Notes: generated by a model from the letters alone, not told the origin. 64,000 nt of DNA from Anodontia alba (GCA_964016985.1 OZ024828.1:86072308-86136307), one strand, 5' to 3'. Positions 29,694-41,832 are shown, numbered from the stretch's first letter. A program made the numbers and translations.

Positions 29694-29909
29694 ACTGTAA
29701 TGCAACAAAAAAGGATTTTGGGCGGCAAGAAAAATCTTTGAGACAGTTAGGCCTCCACCCGCCTCTTAATGGAAACGCTGTGCAGTGAATGGTGAGTTTT
29801 TTTGTTTGTTTTTTTTTTTGTTTTTTTCTGGGTACTCCAGGGTTTGCGCACCTCGATTAATTGATTGACTTATATAAATGAAATGTTCTTGATTGGGTTA
29901 TAGAATCCA

Positions 29910-29910
<1 letters not shown>

Positions 29911-29966
<56 letters not shown>
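29911..29966. repeat. (AAT)n microsatellite
   Basis: About 18 AAT units. Confidence 0.95.
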
Positions 29967-29967
<1 letters not shown>

Positions 29968-30186
29968 GAATCAAATCACTTTCCTGTCACAACTGTAGTT
30001 CAAGTTAGAAAATCGTCTGAAAGAGATTGATGGGTTTTTGTCCAGCACTACTTTACTTTAAACATATTAATTATCATTAGCTGGAAAAAGTCGCAAATCA
30101 ACCTCTGTATTCATTAAGCCTAATCAGTTTCTTCCCTGTTCTAAAGACCCTTCTGTTGCCTCTGGGTTGTTCAAAGAGAGATACAG

Positions 30187-30750
30187 TCAACCCTCTTTAT
30201 ATCGACACTCGATACAACGACAAAATTTGTTATAATAGCAATTTAACTTGCACATAACTCAAGAGATGACAGTTAATAAGAAATCTTGCAAGAAAAGTGA
30301 GTTTAATACTTCAAGAAGCATATATTTTGAATATTTATTAGAATAGCCTAAATTCTCACAAATATCCAAAACCATATGTTTTTATCAGAAAACAAGAATA
30401 AAAGAATGTCTTACTTACATATCATTCTTGGCCCAATTGTTCAAAGCTAACGATGTCGTTAGTTAACGATTCGTTAAAATTTACATCGAGTGATACGCAA
30501 ATATGCTGAAATTTTTTGCTGAAAAAATGTGAGTAGCTTTTGCACTCACATTTTTTCAGCAAAAAATATCAGAATATTGTATATTGAATCCGCTAAAACA
30601 GTTAACGAAATGACCCTTAACGATTTCGTTAAGCTAACGACGCTTTGAACAACTGGGCCCAGCTCATTAAAATTCTTTACAACAGCAAATTCATTTTAAT
30701 GGCAACATCTTTGGGAGCAAAGGATGTCGTTGTAACGAGGGTTCACCGCA
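30187..30750. mobile_element. Mariner-type MITE carrying a nested palindromic MITE
   Basis: Left CAGTCAACCCTCTTTATATC, right complement CGGTGAACCCTCGTTACAAC; both continue into ACAACGACA-like sequence. The GGGCCCAGTTGTTCAAAG palindrome (30428-30662) sits inside it. Confidence 0.5.
30428..30662. mobile_element. GGGCCCAGTTGTTCAAA palindrome (nested)
   Basis: GGCCCAATTGTTCAAAGC ... GCTTTGAACAACTGGGCCC; it sits within the 30187-30750 element. Confidence 0.8.
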
Positions 30751-31562
30751 TAAGCGAAAACTTTTGCATATCTTTCAGGCTGAGAAGCGAAGTGCTTCAG
30801 CAGGTTTTGGTACGAGAGGTCCAGTTACAACAATACTGATGCAGAGAATTATAAAGATGCTGTGAAAAAGACGATGTTTGCTAAGTTTGAAGAAATGGAC
30901 TGAAGCACATTTCATTACTTTGAAGAAATAGAATTGGGAGGGTCATGACATACTTCTGGAAGCTACAGCAGATAACAAGGATAAATTTGATAAAATGTGA
31001 TAATTTGTTTTATTTTGCTATTCAACCATATACTGCAGGTACTTGTTAGAATCGCCTCGACGAGTATCCACAACATATGTTTCTAACAAGAAATAAAGAA
31101 AAAATATTCTGTGATTATCCTTGCTACTCCTCCATGTCTGGAGCTTTGCATGATCTGTAAACTATGGCAGATGGGGTCAGTTGGCAAGCTACAAGGTATA
31201 AAATACTTTGTGCAAGTCAAAAACCATGTCAGCTGGAGTGGTGTTCTAGAGACAGTAAAAATGGAATTTGGAAAGATGCAAGCCATCCCCCACAAGGTTC
31301 TTTATAGCCTGTCTGTGATCGTTCTCACTTAAATGTGAATGTACTTGTACTCAGTGGAAGAAACGAACTTCATAACCGACTGCCTTGTGATTCTGCAAGT
31401 GACAGTTTGAGAAAGTGAGGTATTTGTCATATAACAAATAAAGTCAGCTTCTAAAGTCCAGAAGTCGCTGTCTTGACAATGACAGCTTGTGACATCCTTT
31501 AACACCAGTGTTCTAATCAATTGATTTATTTCACTTTCTTGTGCAAAGATGGGTGAAATTAT

Positions 31563-31718
31563 AAGAATCCATCATTAGTAGCCAAGCAGGATAGGGAAAT
31601 CTCACCCGAGTAGGAATTTCAACCAGGGACGAGGCTTGCCGAGTCCCTGGTTGAAATTCCTACCCCGAGGGTGAGATTTCTCTATCCTGCATGGACTGGA
31701 TCCTGGTGGATTCTTTTT
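31563..31718. mobile_element. Palindromic MITE (AATCCATCATGA family)
   Basis: GAATCCATCATTAGTAG ... CTGGTGGATTC; GGGAAATCTCACCCGAG and AATTTCAACCAGGGAC mirrored. Confidence 0.75.
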
Positions 31719-32285
31719 CTCCGACCTTTAAGGTGGTACTATAGTCAAAGGTCGATGTTTAAAAAAATCTAACTTTTTTCTAATATGTTTTATTTGAAAG
31801 TAGGATCTATGGCGAATAAGAAAATGATTAAAAAAGTATAGGTCGCTGTGCAAAATTTTGCTGCAGTGCCCCCAAAAGAGGGCTGGTCGCGTGCACAAAT
31901 TTCGATTATTTTATTACATGGAAAAAAATCAAGTTTTCCTTTAATTAAGCCTCAGATAAAAAGAAAGTTGGTAATATTTTGGGCTTTGAAGGTTATATCA
32001 CATTTTTTTTTATCATATTTCAATAAAGGAAACCAGAAATATCAACAATCTGATCACATTTTAGGAAAAAAAAGCGTTCTTTTGGCTCTTACCCGGGTCC
32101 GTATAACACAGCAGACAGATACAAAAATAATTCAGAACATATTTATTTAAAAAAATGTATTTCTAAAATCTAACTTTTTCGTATACTCCTTCAGATGATA
32201 GAACTTTATATTATCTATCAAAAACTGAAAAGAAATTGAACGGCCGCTGTTCAACATTTTAAGTTATTTCTGTTTCGGAATCACC

Positions 32286-32349
32286 TCCCTTGACGAAAAA
32301 CAACAACAAAAAAACAAAAAAAACAACAAAAAACAAAACAAAGCAAAAG

Positions 32350-32383
<34 letters not shown>

Positions 32384-32562
32384 ACAAAAAAAAAACTACA
32401 AAAAAAAAAAGCAACAACAAAAAAAAAAAAAAAAAAAAAAAAAAAATAGAAACAACAACAACAACAACAACAAAAAAAAACAACAAAAAAAAAGCAACAA
32501 CAAAAAAACAAAAAAAAACAAAAAACAAAAAAACAAACAAACAAACAAACAAAAACAAATAG
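32286..32562. repeat. A-rich / (CAA)n low-complexity tract
   Basis: About 280 bases of A with C, giving spurious long frames on both strands; marks the start of the tandem array to the right. Confidence 0.95.
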
Positions 32563-32639
32563 AAATGTGTCAGTATGACACAGATGCCCCCGCCCAGGGC
32601 CATCCTCACCCATACCATTTTGCAAAAAATGAAGTTAAA

Positions 32640-35155
32640 AAAAGGCCATAACTCTCATAATAATTGGCAGATTTTACCCTAAATCGAACTTGACCATATT
32701 TTATGATTATATACCTGTGTATAAAATATGAATCCAATACGCAAATCAATCTTTTTAAAAAAATATCGGAAGGAAAACATCATTTGAACGTAAAAAAGGG
32801 CCTTAACTCCCATGATAATGGGTAGATTTTACCCTAATTGGAACGATCTCTATTTTATGATTATATACCAATGTGTTTAAATATGAATTCAATACACTAA
32901 TGTTTTCAAAAGATATCAAACTGAAACTATTTTTCAAAGTTGAAAAAGGGCCGTGTCCAAAAATATTTGGTGGATTTTACCCGAAATCAAAGAAGACCTA
33001 TATTTTATAATTATATGCTTGTGTATAAAATATGAATCCAATTCTCTAATCTTTTCAAAAGTTATGGAACGAAAACCATTTTTCAAAGTTGAAAAAGAGC
33101 CATAACTCCCAAAATAATAGGTGGATTTTATTCTAAACCAAACTTAATCTATATTTTATGATTATATATCTGAGTATAAAATTTCAATCTAATACACCAA
33201 TCCTTTCAAAAGATATTGCATGGAAACCATTTTTCAAAGTTGAATAATTGGTGGATTTTAACCTAAATCGAACTTGACCTACATTTTATGATTATATACC
33301 TGTGTATAAAATTTGAATCCAATACACTATTTTTTTCAAAAGATATCGAAAGGAAACCATTTTTCAACTATTTTTCAACATTGAAAAAGGGCCGTAACTC
33401 CAAAAATAACTGGTGGATTTTACCCTAAATCGAACTTGACCTATATTTTATAATTATATGCTTGTGTATAAAATATGAATCCAATATACTAATCTTTTCA
33501 AAAGTAATGGAACGGAAACCATTTTCAAAGTTGATAAAGGGCCATAACTCCCAAAATAATAGGTGGATTCTATTCTAAATCGAACTTGACCTAAATTTTA
33601 TGATTATATATCTGTGTATAAAATTTCAATCCAATACACCGATCCTTTCAAAAGATATTGCATGGAAACCATTTTTCAACGTTGAATCTTTTTCAAAGTT
33701 GAAAAAAGGGCCATAACTCCAAAAATAATAGGTGGATTTTATTCTTAATCGAACGAGCTATATTTAATGATTATATATCTGTGTATAAAATTTCAATCCA
33801 ATATACCAATCCTTTCAAAAGATATTGCACGGAAACCATTTTTCAAAGTTGAATAATTGGTGGATTTTATCCTAAATCGAACTTGACCTACATTCTATGA
33901 TTATATACCTGTGTATAAAATTTGAACCAAACACTCTTATGTTTTCAAAAGATATCGAACGGAAACCATTTTTCAACTATTTTTCAACATTGAAAAAGGG
34001 CCATAACTCCAAAATAATTGGTGGATTTTACCCTAAATCGAACTTGACCTATATTTTATAATTACATGCTTGTGTATAAAATATATATGAATCCAATACA
34101 CTAATCTTTTCAAAAGTTATGAAACGGAAACCATGATTATATACCAGTGTGTTTAAATATGAATTCAATACACTAATGTTTTCAAAAGATATCAAACTGA
34201 AACTATTTTTCAAAGTTGAAAAAAGGGCCGTAAGTCCAAAAATATTTGGTGGATTTTACCCAAAATCAAAGTAGACCTATATTTTATAATTATATACTTG
34301 TGTATAAATATGAATCCAATTCACTAATCTTTTCAAAAGTTATGGAACGAAAACCATTTTCAAAGTTGAAAAAAGGGCCATAACTCCCTAAATAATTGGT
34401 GGATTATATTCTTAATCGAACTTGACCTATATTTTATGATTATATATCTGTATATAAAATTTCAATCCAATACACCAATCCTTTCAAAAGTATTGCACGG
34501 AAACCATTTTTCAAAGTTGAAAATTTTTCAAAGTTGAAAAAGGGCCACAACTCCCAAAATATAGGTGGATTTTATTCTAAATCGAACTTGATCTATATTT
34601 TATGATTATATATCTGTGTATAAAATTTGAATCCAATACACCAATCCTTTCAAAAGATATTGCACGGAAACCATTTTTCAACTATTTTTCAACATTGAAA
34701 AAGGGCCGTAACTCCAAAAATAATTGGTGGATTTTACCCCAAATCGAACTTGACCTATATTTTATAATTATATGCTTGTGTATAAAATATGAATCCAATA
34801 CACTAATCTTTTTCAAAAGTTATGGAATGGAAACCTTTTTTCAAAGTTGAAAAATGGCTATAACTCCCAAAATAATAGGTGGATTTTTTTCTAAATCGAA
34901 CTTGACCTATATTTTATGATTATATATCTGTGTATAAAATTTCAATCCAATATACCAATCCTTTCAAAAGATATTGCACGGAAACCATTTTTCAAAGTTG
35001 AAAATTTTTCGAAGTTGAAAAAGGGCCATAACTCCCAAAATAACTGGTGGATTTTATCCTAAATCGAACTTGACCCGCATTTTATGATTATATACTTGTA
35101 TAAACAGTCCAATGTACCAATCCTTTCAAAAGCTATCGCACGGAAACCATTTGTG
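32640..35155. repeat. Tandem array, ~16 units of ~150-165 bp
   Basis: GGTGGATTTTACCCTAAATC (with variants) occurs about 16 times between 32666 and 35046, each with GGGCCATAACTCC before it and TTATGATTATATACCTGTGT, AATCCAATACACYAATC and GGAAACCATTTTTCAAAGTT after it. The array ends in (ACGGACGG)n at 35160. Spacing varies, with unit deletions and two interleaved variants. Confidence 0.9.
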
Positions 35156-35396
35156 TTACGGGACGGACGGACGGGACGGACGTACGTACAGACAGCGGTG
35201 ATACTGATGTGTGTATTAGTTGTAAATATGTATGGCTGTCATTTTGTTTTCATAATGTACAGATAACAGTGAACCATAAAATGGCCATCTGCTTCCTGTA
35301 TGAATACTTTGAATGACTACAGTGTAAAAAGCTGTGTCAAAGTGTCAATTGAGATGGATAAACGAGCCAGCGGATATGAAAAGTGAACATCACATA

Positions 35397-35466
35397 GGCA
35401 AGCAGTGATGATTCATGCAAGACTGCGCATACGCGCAGTCTTGCATGAACCATCACTGTTTGCACA
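35397..35466. repeat. Perfect-arm palindrome
   Basis: ATTCATGCAAGACTGCGC and GCGCAGTCTTGCATGAA are inverted copies with the centre GCATACGCGC; CAGTGATG and CATCACTG outside. Confidence 0.8.
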
Positions 35467-36036
35467 CGTGATACGAATTTTGAGAAAGCTTCAGATGAAT
35501 AACCAGTGACCTGACTGAACTCATTTTTGGACAGGAAACCCCGAAAAGGGACACTGGCAGACATTGCATGCTAAGATCAGACACCACATCCATCTGATCA
35601 GATCCTTCACTGTTTGAAAAAAGCTCAGCCATTTTCTAAGTAAATTTCAACAAAGAACTTTATCTAATGCCCTACCTAACTATCTAATATCTAAAATTGA
35701 ACATGGATTCTTTTCAGTCAATAAAAGGGTTGCAGCTTTGCCAGTTAATCAGTTTTCGATCTTGTGGCAGAGTTTTTCTTTCAGATCGGCCATCTCAAAA
35801 TGTGCATATATTTGTTCATTGAAGTTTTGAGTAACTGAATGCCAGTATTTTCTGTCACTTGCTTTGTTTTTCTGTATATTGTAGTGCAAAATACATGATA
35901 CATCTGTATATTGTAGTGCAAAATGCATGAAAATAAAACCTAATGAGATTCGTTTTGTGGTTTTCGTATAGCTCCATTAACTGTATGAACGAGGTGTCTT
36001 TGGATGTCATGTATCTTTAGGCATCGTGTTACCCAA

Positions 36037-36281
36037 CTGGGCCCAGTTGTTCAAAGCGTCGTTAGCTTAACGAGCTCGTTAAGGGTCATTTCGTTAACTG
36101 TTTTAGCGGATTCAATACACAATATTCTGATATTTTTGCTGAAAAATGTGAGTAGCTTTTGCACTGCAAAAACTACTCACATTTTTTCGGCAAAAAACTG
36201 CAGCATATTTGCGTATCACTCGAAATAAATTTTAACAAATCGTTAACTAACGACATCGTTAGCTTTGAACAACTGGGCCCT
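36037..36281. mobile_element. GGGCCCAGTTGTTCAAA palindrome
   Basis: CTGGGCCCAGTTGTTCAAAG ... CTTTGAACAACTGGGCCC, inner AGTTAACGA/TCGTTAACT blocks. Confidence 0.8.
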
Positions 36282-36563
36282 GATGAATAGCTTACAATTG
36301 GACAAAGCCTGCTGTTTTTGCAGCAAGTAAGGTGAAAGGGGGAAATGTTTTTATTTCTTCTGTTTCTCCACTTTCATGTTCATTTCCTCATCCTCTGCTA
36401 GATTTTAGATTTTCAGGATTTCGAAAGTTTCGAACACTTTCACCCTTGGAGACTTGTAATCAGGTCACAGGCTGAATCCTTGTGTCCAGCAACAGGCATT
36501 CATGAAGACTTGTCGAGATATTCTCTGCAGTTATTCCCATCCACTTTGATTCAAAAAAGGGAA

Positions 36564-36868
36564 CACTGTATAAAGATCCCGTAGATTTTACGGTAAATAC
36601 TGGCAACCGGCTGCTAGTACATGTACCGTAAATTTTACGGGCGCCTGTAGATTATTTACAGTAATAATTACGCATGGTAGGGCAGTGAAGACAAAGGTAG
36701 GCAACGTATCATAGTACCGCACCGTATCATAAGCTTATACACCCTTACCCCATAATACGAGGAAATTCCTGCGAAAGGTCTACGGGCCCCCGTAAAAATT
36801 TACGGTAAAGGCACTGGCAGCCAGTTGCCAGTATTTACCGTAAAATCTACGGGATTTTTTTTACAGCG
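36564..36868. mobile_element. MITE, GTAGATTTTACGGTAAATAC family
   Basis: ATCCCGTAGATTTTACGGTA against TACCGTAAAATCTACGGGAT at the right, preceded and followed by CTGTA/TACAG; inner GCAACCGGCTGC and GCAGCCAGTTGC. Confidence 0.75.
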
Positions 36869-37201
36869 CAATTATCAATTACTGGTGAAAGACTGTACAT
36901 TAAGTTCTGTTTAGGCACTTGATATGCTTTAAGGGAACGAATTATCTGCCGTTGTTTGCAAGGGAGTCAACTTCGACTTCCAGTTTGTTTTGTAACGTGG
37001 CTAAGTCAAGGAAGAGCAATCGACTGAACACACAAACATAACAAAGCAATGGAACCATATCCACCAGGGCCTATTTGTTCAAAGCCTTAGCTTAATGAAC
37101 TCGTTAGCAGTCAAAACGTAACAATATCTGATACGGTGGTACTAACACGAGTAGCTTCGCATTAAAAGAGTCTCATATTATGAGTATTTAACCTTTCAAG
37201 C

Positions 37202-37397
37202 GCTGCGGAAAATTCTAGAGCAGATGGCAATATTGCTTTTCTTATTTTTCAGCGAAAATACGTAAGGCTAGACATTTCATGTGAATCGTCTGCCCAGCAG
37301 ATGATTCACATGTAGTGTCAATCTTTATTTTCACTGGAAAAAAGGATAATAATATTTTGAAAATGCCGTCTGCTAAACATGCTTAGCGCTTGAGGGT
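37202..37397. mobile_element. TTAA MITE, family G (nested)
   Basis: TTAA at 37198-37201 and 37398-37401; CCTTTCAAGCGCTGC ... TAGCGCTTGAGGG; CATGTGAATCGTCTGCC centre. Confidence 0.75.
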
Positions 37398-37414
37398 TTA
37401 AGTTTAGACATATT

Positions 37415-37896
37415 CACTGTAAAAAAATCCCCGTAGATTTTACGGTAAATACTGGCAACTGTACCGGACATTTTACAGGGGCCCGTAGAACTTCTGCAGG
37501 AATTACCTCGTTAGCTTAAGATATGATGCGTTAGCTCACATCCCTACTAAGTCCTATATGTTACCTACCATACATAGCAACAGATAAAGTGCTTTTTTCA
37601 TCCGAAAAATGCCGATATCTTTCTTATTTCTCAACAAAAACATATGTTGTGGTACTCATTAGAAGCGCCTCGGTGAGGCGCTTCTAATGAGTACCCACAC
37701 CATATGTTTTCATTGAGAAATAAGAAAAATATTATGTGGATACTCCCTCTTATCTGTAGCTATGCTACCATACCCTAACCTGCCTTACCATGCGTAATTA
37801 TTACTGCAAATAATCTACAGGCGCCCGTAAACGGTACATGTACCAGCAGCCGGTTGCCAGTATTTACCGTAAAATCTACGGGATCTTTATACAGTG
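37415..37896. mobile_element. TACGGTAAATAC-family MITE (nested, itself interrupted)
   Basis: CACTGTAAAAAAATCCCCGT ... ACGGGATCTTTATACAGTG with GTAGATTTTACGGTAAATAC mirrored. Confidence 0.7.
37573..37765. mobile_element. Hairpin MITE, ACTCATTAGAAG core (innermost)
   Basis: CATAGCAACAGATAA ... TTATCTGTAGCTATG outside; ACTCATTAGAAGCGCCTCGG / CGCTTCTAATGAGT centre, perfect. Confidence 0.8.
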
Positions 37897-37997
37897 TAGC
37901 GACTTCATTTGGTTTGAACAACTGAGCCCAGCGTTTTATGTGCTCTGCACCGCATCTAACCCAATTCCTTTTCTCTGGGAGGCAACATATTCAAATA

Positions 37998-38180
37998 CCG
38001 GGCCTCCATGGCCTAGTGGTTAAGAGCGCTGATTCAAACAGTAGCTCTCTCACCGCGGTAGGTTCGAGCATTGCTCGGGTCCCATGTGAGACAAATTCTG
38101 CAAGGGAAGGTCAGATGATTTTTCTCTGGGTACTCCAGTTTTCATCCACCTTTGATTAATGATAATCTTGATATTAGTAA
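37998..38180 (+). mobile_element. tRNA-derived SINE, family 2
   Basis: CATGGCCTAGTGGTTAAGAG (box A) and GGTTCGAGCAT (box B) on the + strand, then CTCTGGGTACTCCAG and a GATTAATGATAATC tail. Confidence 0.7.
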
Positions 38181-38519
38181 AAAATCAACATCACAAGAGC
38201 CGTGTCCTAAGAAAATGTGTCTTATTCCACAAGTGAACAATAAATACTCCGATCAGCTTGCACCTCGCAGTCTGATCAGCGCCTTTGTTGTTCTTTGCTT
38301 AGATTGCAACAACATGACCCTCAAGCGTTGATATTTCATTGAACCCCAACAAACAATATGCCCCCACCAACAGCATTACGCGCAGGCCATATGGGTCATG
38401 ACAAGTGAAAAGGAGTCTTCGAGCATGTACTCTTAGCTAAGTCTCAAATCAGTCTGAACACAAACTTAGAATATAACATTTCCTGACTCCATGTGCATAG
38501 ATCTACAAGCTAGTTGTCA

Positions 38520-38587
38520 CTAAAAAAACAAAAACAAAACAAAAAACAAAACAAAAAAAAAACAAAAACAAAAAAAAACAAAAAAAC

Positions 38588-38618
<31 letters not shown>

Positions 38619-38625
38619 CTCTCTA
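38520..38625. repeat. A-rich / AAAAC low-complexity tract
   Basis: About 100 bases of A with single C. Confidence 0.95.
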
Positions 38626-38629
38626 AAAC

Positions 38630-38700
38630 AATAGCAAATTGTGTAGATCCTGATGAGACTACTCACTATGAGCCATCTCATCAAGATCTACACTAGGTCT
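38630..38700. repeat. Solo core hairpin, variant
   Basis: GCAAATTGTGTAGATCCTGA ... TCAAGATCTACACTAG; worn arms. Confidence 0.5.
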
Positions 38701-39035
38701 ATATCACTCGACCTAAGGTTACAAAATGCTCAAGAAGCTTCCCTGCGAATCGCTGACAGGTACGAAATCTAGGTAGTTATTTTTTAAAGGGCAAATCTAG
38801 AGAGCTGTGTAAAGAGGGTTATCTGTAGAACATGGATTGGGTTCATGCAAACAGTGTTGACCCAGATCAGACGCAACAGAATGCGAATGCGGCATCTAAT
38901 AGAGTCTACATTGTTTGCTTAAAATACAGGAATTTAAGAGTTAAAAGAAACGGTCTGTCCCCGTTCAGGACCATTGTCCCGACCTACCAGTACTAGAGTG
39001 CTTTGATTTTCTATGCTGAAATTATCTGGACATTA

Positions 39036-39185
39036 TAGGACCTCAATGGCCTAGCGCTAAGCATTAGAGGCACGAGGGTGGAGTGGGGGCGGAAAAAGAT
39101 GATACTCCATTTTCACCTACCTCTCATTAATGATCATCTCGATAGTGAAATCATCTTGAAAGGCCATAAAACCCAAACAAAACAA
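39036..39185 (+). mobile_element. SINE family 2, worn
   Basis: GACCTCAATGGCCTAGCGCT at the head; tail AAAGGCCATAAAACCCAAAC; the tRNA part between is damaged. Confidence 0.6.
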
Positions 39186-39193
39186 TACATGTA

Positions 39194-39744
39194 TACGCAG
39201 TGATACTTCTATAACTCGAACACAGGTAGCGTGTTTAACATGGCTGAGTCGAACACGTTCTTGAGTCCCTAGATTTACCATAACTCGATGAGGCGATTCT
39301 AACGAGTACACAAAACATACGTTTGTATTTTTGTGTTGGGTTTTAACGACAGGTCAACCCTTGTGTGTCATTTTGTGTCGTCTCCCAGAGAAAGGGAGAA
39401 AGGAGACAACAGAGATAGTAGAGACGCAAGTAAGAGACAGGGGAGAAAGTGGAAGATGAATGAAAGTGAAGAAACAGAAGAAATAAAACATTTCCCCGCT
39501 GCAAAGATAGAAGACCTTGCCCAACTGTAAACCAATATCAGTTGGAGGCTCCGGTGACGTAAGGTACATGACAACTTCACCTCACCCACCACCCCGTTTT
39601 GTATTATAGAAGATAAAAAGAAAGATATACACTAAGGCATCCCTATTATGCCTCCTGACATGGCGCTATGATTATTCCTCAAACTTCCCCTATCTCGAAT
39701 TTTTTTAAGATCCCGAAGGTGTTCGAGTCATTGAAGTTCGGCTG
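39194..39744. mobile_element. CAGTCGAACTTC-family MITE interrupted by a SINE
   Basis: Left ...ACTTCTATAACTCGAACAC, right ...TTCGAGTCATTGAAGTTCGG then CTGTA. Its middle is broken by a GTTGGGTTTTAACGAC-tail SINE (39331-39600). Confidence 0.55.
39331..39600 (-). mobile_element. SINE, same family as 987-1275
   Basis: TTGTGTTGGGTTTTAACGAC, then the AGAGAAAGGGAGAAAGGAGA middle and CCAATATCAGTTGGAGGC. Inserted in a TA-flanked MITE. Confidence 0.65.
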
Positions 39745-39810
39745 TACATTGTAATTTGTTAGACATCACATTGGGGCACAGCAAAATCTTGTACAACAAG
39801 CAAAGACTTA

Positions 39811-39920
39811 CACAGCTAACATTCTACGTAAAGCTACAGCGGGCCGTTTTCGGCCCGTCAGGTACAGTGGGTGAGCGGGTACCGTCACCCGCTGTAGCTT
39901 TACGTAGAATGCTTACTGGG
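39811..39920. mobile_element. Palindromic MITE, CCCAGYWAGCATTCT family
   Basis: CAGCTAACATTCTACGTAAA ... TTTACGTAGAATGCTTACTG; inner GCTACAGCGGGCCGTTTTCG. Copies at 53043-53149 and 62788-62909. Confidence 0.75.
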
Positions 39921-40018
39921 TATCAGCCTGTGCATTGCCCAGTCAGATCAGTTTTCTCAGTAGTGTCTTGTGTAGGTTTTGCTGTACCCTAGCTGATACA
40001 TTTGAGTAGATTTCTTAA

Positions 40019-40249
40019 CCCTTAAAGCGCCAATCACAACTATTGTCGTCTGCTTTGTCTTCTGCCAGTTACTTTAAATGTGATTTCTGCAAACAGTGTG
40101 GACCTAGATCAGACTTTAGGAGCAGTCTGATATGGGTCCACACTGTTTGCCTGTATGCAAAAATAGGTTTGAAAAGTTTGCAAGAATATTCAGCAGACGA
40201 CATAAACAGACGACATTTTCAGATGCAGGTTTTCTTGGCGCTTTAAGGG
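40019..40249. mobile_element. TTAA MITE, family G ends with core hairpin centre
   Basis: TTAA at 40015-40018 and 40250-40253; arms CCCTTAAAGCGCC and GGCGCTTTAAGGG. The centre is not the usual family G hairpin but GCAAACAGTGTGGACCTAGA / GGGTCCACACTGTTTGC. Same design at 63415-63642. Confidence 0.8.
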
Positions 40250-40276
40250 TTAAACCCTGCATCTAAATGCACAGAC

Positions 40277-40530
40277 CTTCAAGAATTCGAACACCGATGG
40301 CTCGTTTACCATGGCTGATTCAAATTTCTTCTTGAATCCCTAGGGAAATTCTTTCCATAGCTCAATATATCAATATATTTAGGATAATGTATTTTGAAAA
40401 TGTATGTTGTATGTACTCGTTATCGAAGATATACCTAAATTATCCCCTTTTTGCCTCCTGACCTAACCCTAGCTCCAACAAATTTTCACGGTCCCAAAGG
40501 TGTTCGAGCCATTGAAGTTTGACTGCATTT
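40277..40530. mobile_element. CAGTCGAACTTC-family MITE, worn
   Basis: Begins AGACCTTCAAGAATTCGAAC, ends GTGTTCGAGCCATTGAAGTT then TGACTG; interior similar to 48737-49096. Confidence 0.5.
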
Positions 40531-40914
40531 CCTCAGGATTTTTCTTATTTATATAAAGTGATGAATGCAAAGCTGTAAACATTTTATTATTCTAGCACTT
40601 AACATCATGTTAACAAATGATGACACTGGGAAATCCCTTTTTATGTAAGGGATAGGTAGGCCTATGGGATAAGGGGTACATTGTTTTACTGACTTGTGCT
40701 AAAACATGAAGGGTGCTTGTTAGAACCGCCTCAATAAGGCTCATCTAATGATCACCCAGAGTCAATGTTTAAAGCATAAATATTATCAATTTCAACTGAA
40801 AACGTACTGCCATGAAACAGGGTTGTGGAAATATCAAATTTTATTACTTGTCCACAGACAAGTGAATGGTCAAAATCCACTTGTCCAATCAAAATTTACT
40901 TGTCCAAAAACTGA

Positions 40915-41150
40915 CATTTTTTCTTACTTCTCGAAGAAAACATATGTTGTGGGTACTCATTAGAAGCACTCACCATCCACTATCTTATATCTCGAAAATA
41001 AAAAAGTGTTGTGAATACTCATTAGAAGCGCCTCGGTGAGGCGCTTCTAATGAGTACCCACAACATGTTTTCTTCAAGAAATAATAAAAACAAAATATAT
41101 ATATCATAACCTGGATATTCTTCATGGCTAGAGCTATGAAATCCAGCTAG
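40915..41150. mobile_element. Two ACTCATTAGAAG hairpins in tandem
   Basis: ACTCATTAGAAGCACTC (half) at 40958 followed by a full ACTCATTAGAAGCGCCTCGG hairpin at 41018-41062. Confidence 0.65.
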
Positions 41151-41254
41151 AGCTATGAAGGCCTTGTCCCAGGACAAGTAAATTGAAATTTCTTACTTGT
41201 CCTCAGGGAAATGGGAAAAGCTAGACAAGTCGGGCATGGTAATTCCACAGCTAA

Positions 41255-41520
41255 TTCTGAAATTTTCACAGTAGTGTTGTGAAACATCAATAATTTAAAT
41301 TCAACGAAGAAAAGTAAAAATATTTTCTTAGACGAAAATTCCAAAAAAAAAAAAAAAAAAAAAAAATCACTTTATTAGAGAAATTGCATAGGTCAGACCA
41401 ATTTTTGGCGGTGAATTTAATTTTGAAACAGAAAAGACAAATGGTTTCTGATAAGATATGGTCAGTCAGAACAAAATATTTTCATTAAAATAAAACACCA
41501 TGCAAACAACGTCTTTCCAA
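41255..41520. repeat. Dispersed repeat, pair with 18655-18950
   Basis: Same blocks in the same order; also both contain TCTGATAAGRTATGGTCA. Confidence 0.7.
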
Positions 41521-41684
41521 GGATGTCGAAAGGGCAGTAATGGCGTTATGTTATGTTATTAGACCTACAAAAACAAAAGCAGCAGCGGACTTACGAGTGG
41601 ATATTTGCAGTGAGTAAGAAAAAATAATCAACCATCTATCTCCAATGCAGACGCGGGAAATCCAAACGTTCGGATCAAACAATA

Positions 41685-41832
41685 AAATTTGAAACTGGGT
41701 AAAACCTCGTTTCAAACAAAACCCATATGCCTTGGGGTTGGTTTTCTCTGTCGCACTGGAGACAGATGTCGACAGAGAAACCAAACTCAAGGCATATGGA
41801 TTTTGTTTGAAATACGTTTTACCAAGTTTCCA
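41685..41832. repeat. Long palindrome
   Basis: GAAACTGGGTAAAACCTCGT ... ACGTTTTACCAAGTTTC, with CCATATGCCTTGGGTTT-like arms and GACAGA near the centre. Confidence 0.75.

Larger units (their letters stand above)
37075..37931. mobile_element. GGGCCCAGTTGTTCAAA element expanded by nested MITEs
   Basis: CAGGGCCTATTTGTTCAAAG opens and TTTGAACAACTGAGCCCAG closes it. Inside lie a family G MITE (37202-37397) and a TACGGTAAATAC MITE (37415-37896) that itself holds an ACTCATTAGAAG hairpin (37573-37765). Confidence 0.65.

Noticed and set aside
31083..31332. ORFs on both strands near 31.1-31.3 kb
   Set aside because: Overlap a MITE edge; no conserved motif or splice support.
32281..32625. Long Phe/Lys-rich ORFs on both strands
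   Set aside because: They are the A-rich/(CAA)n tract read in different frames.
32640..35155. CRISPR array
   Set aside because: Units are direct ~155-bp tandem copies without constant short repeats and unique spacers; the genome is eukaryotic.
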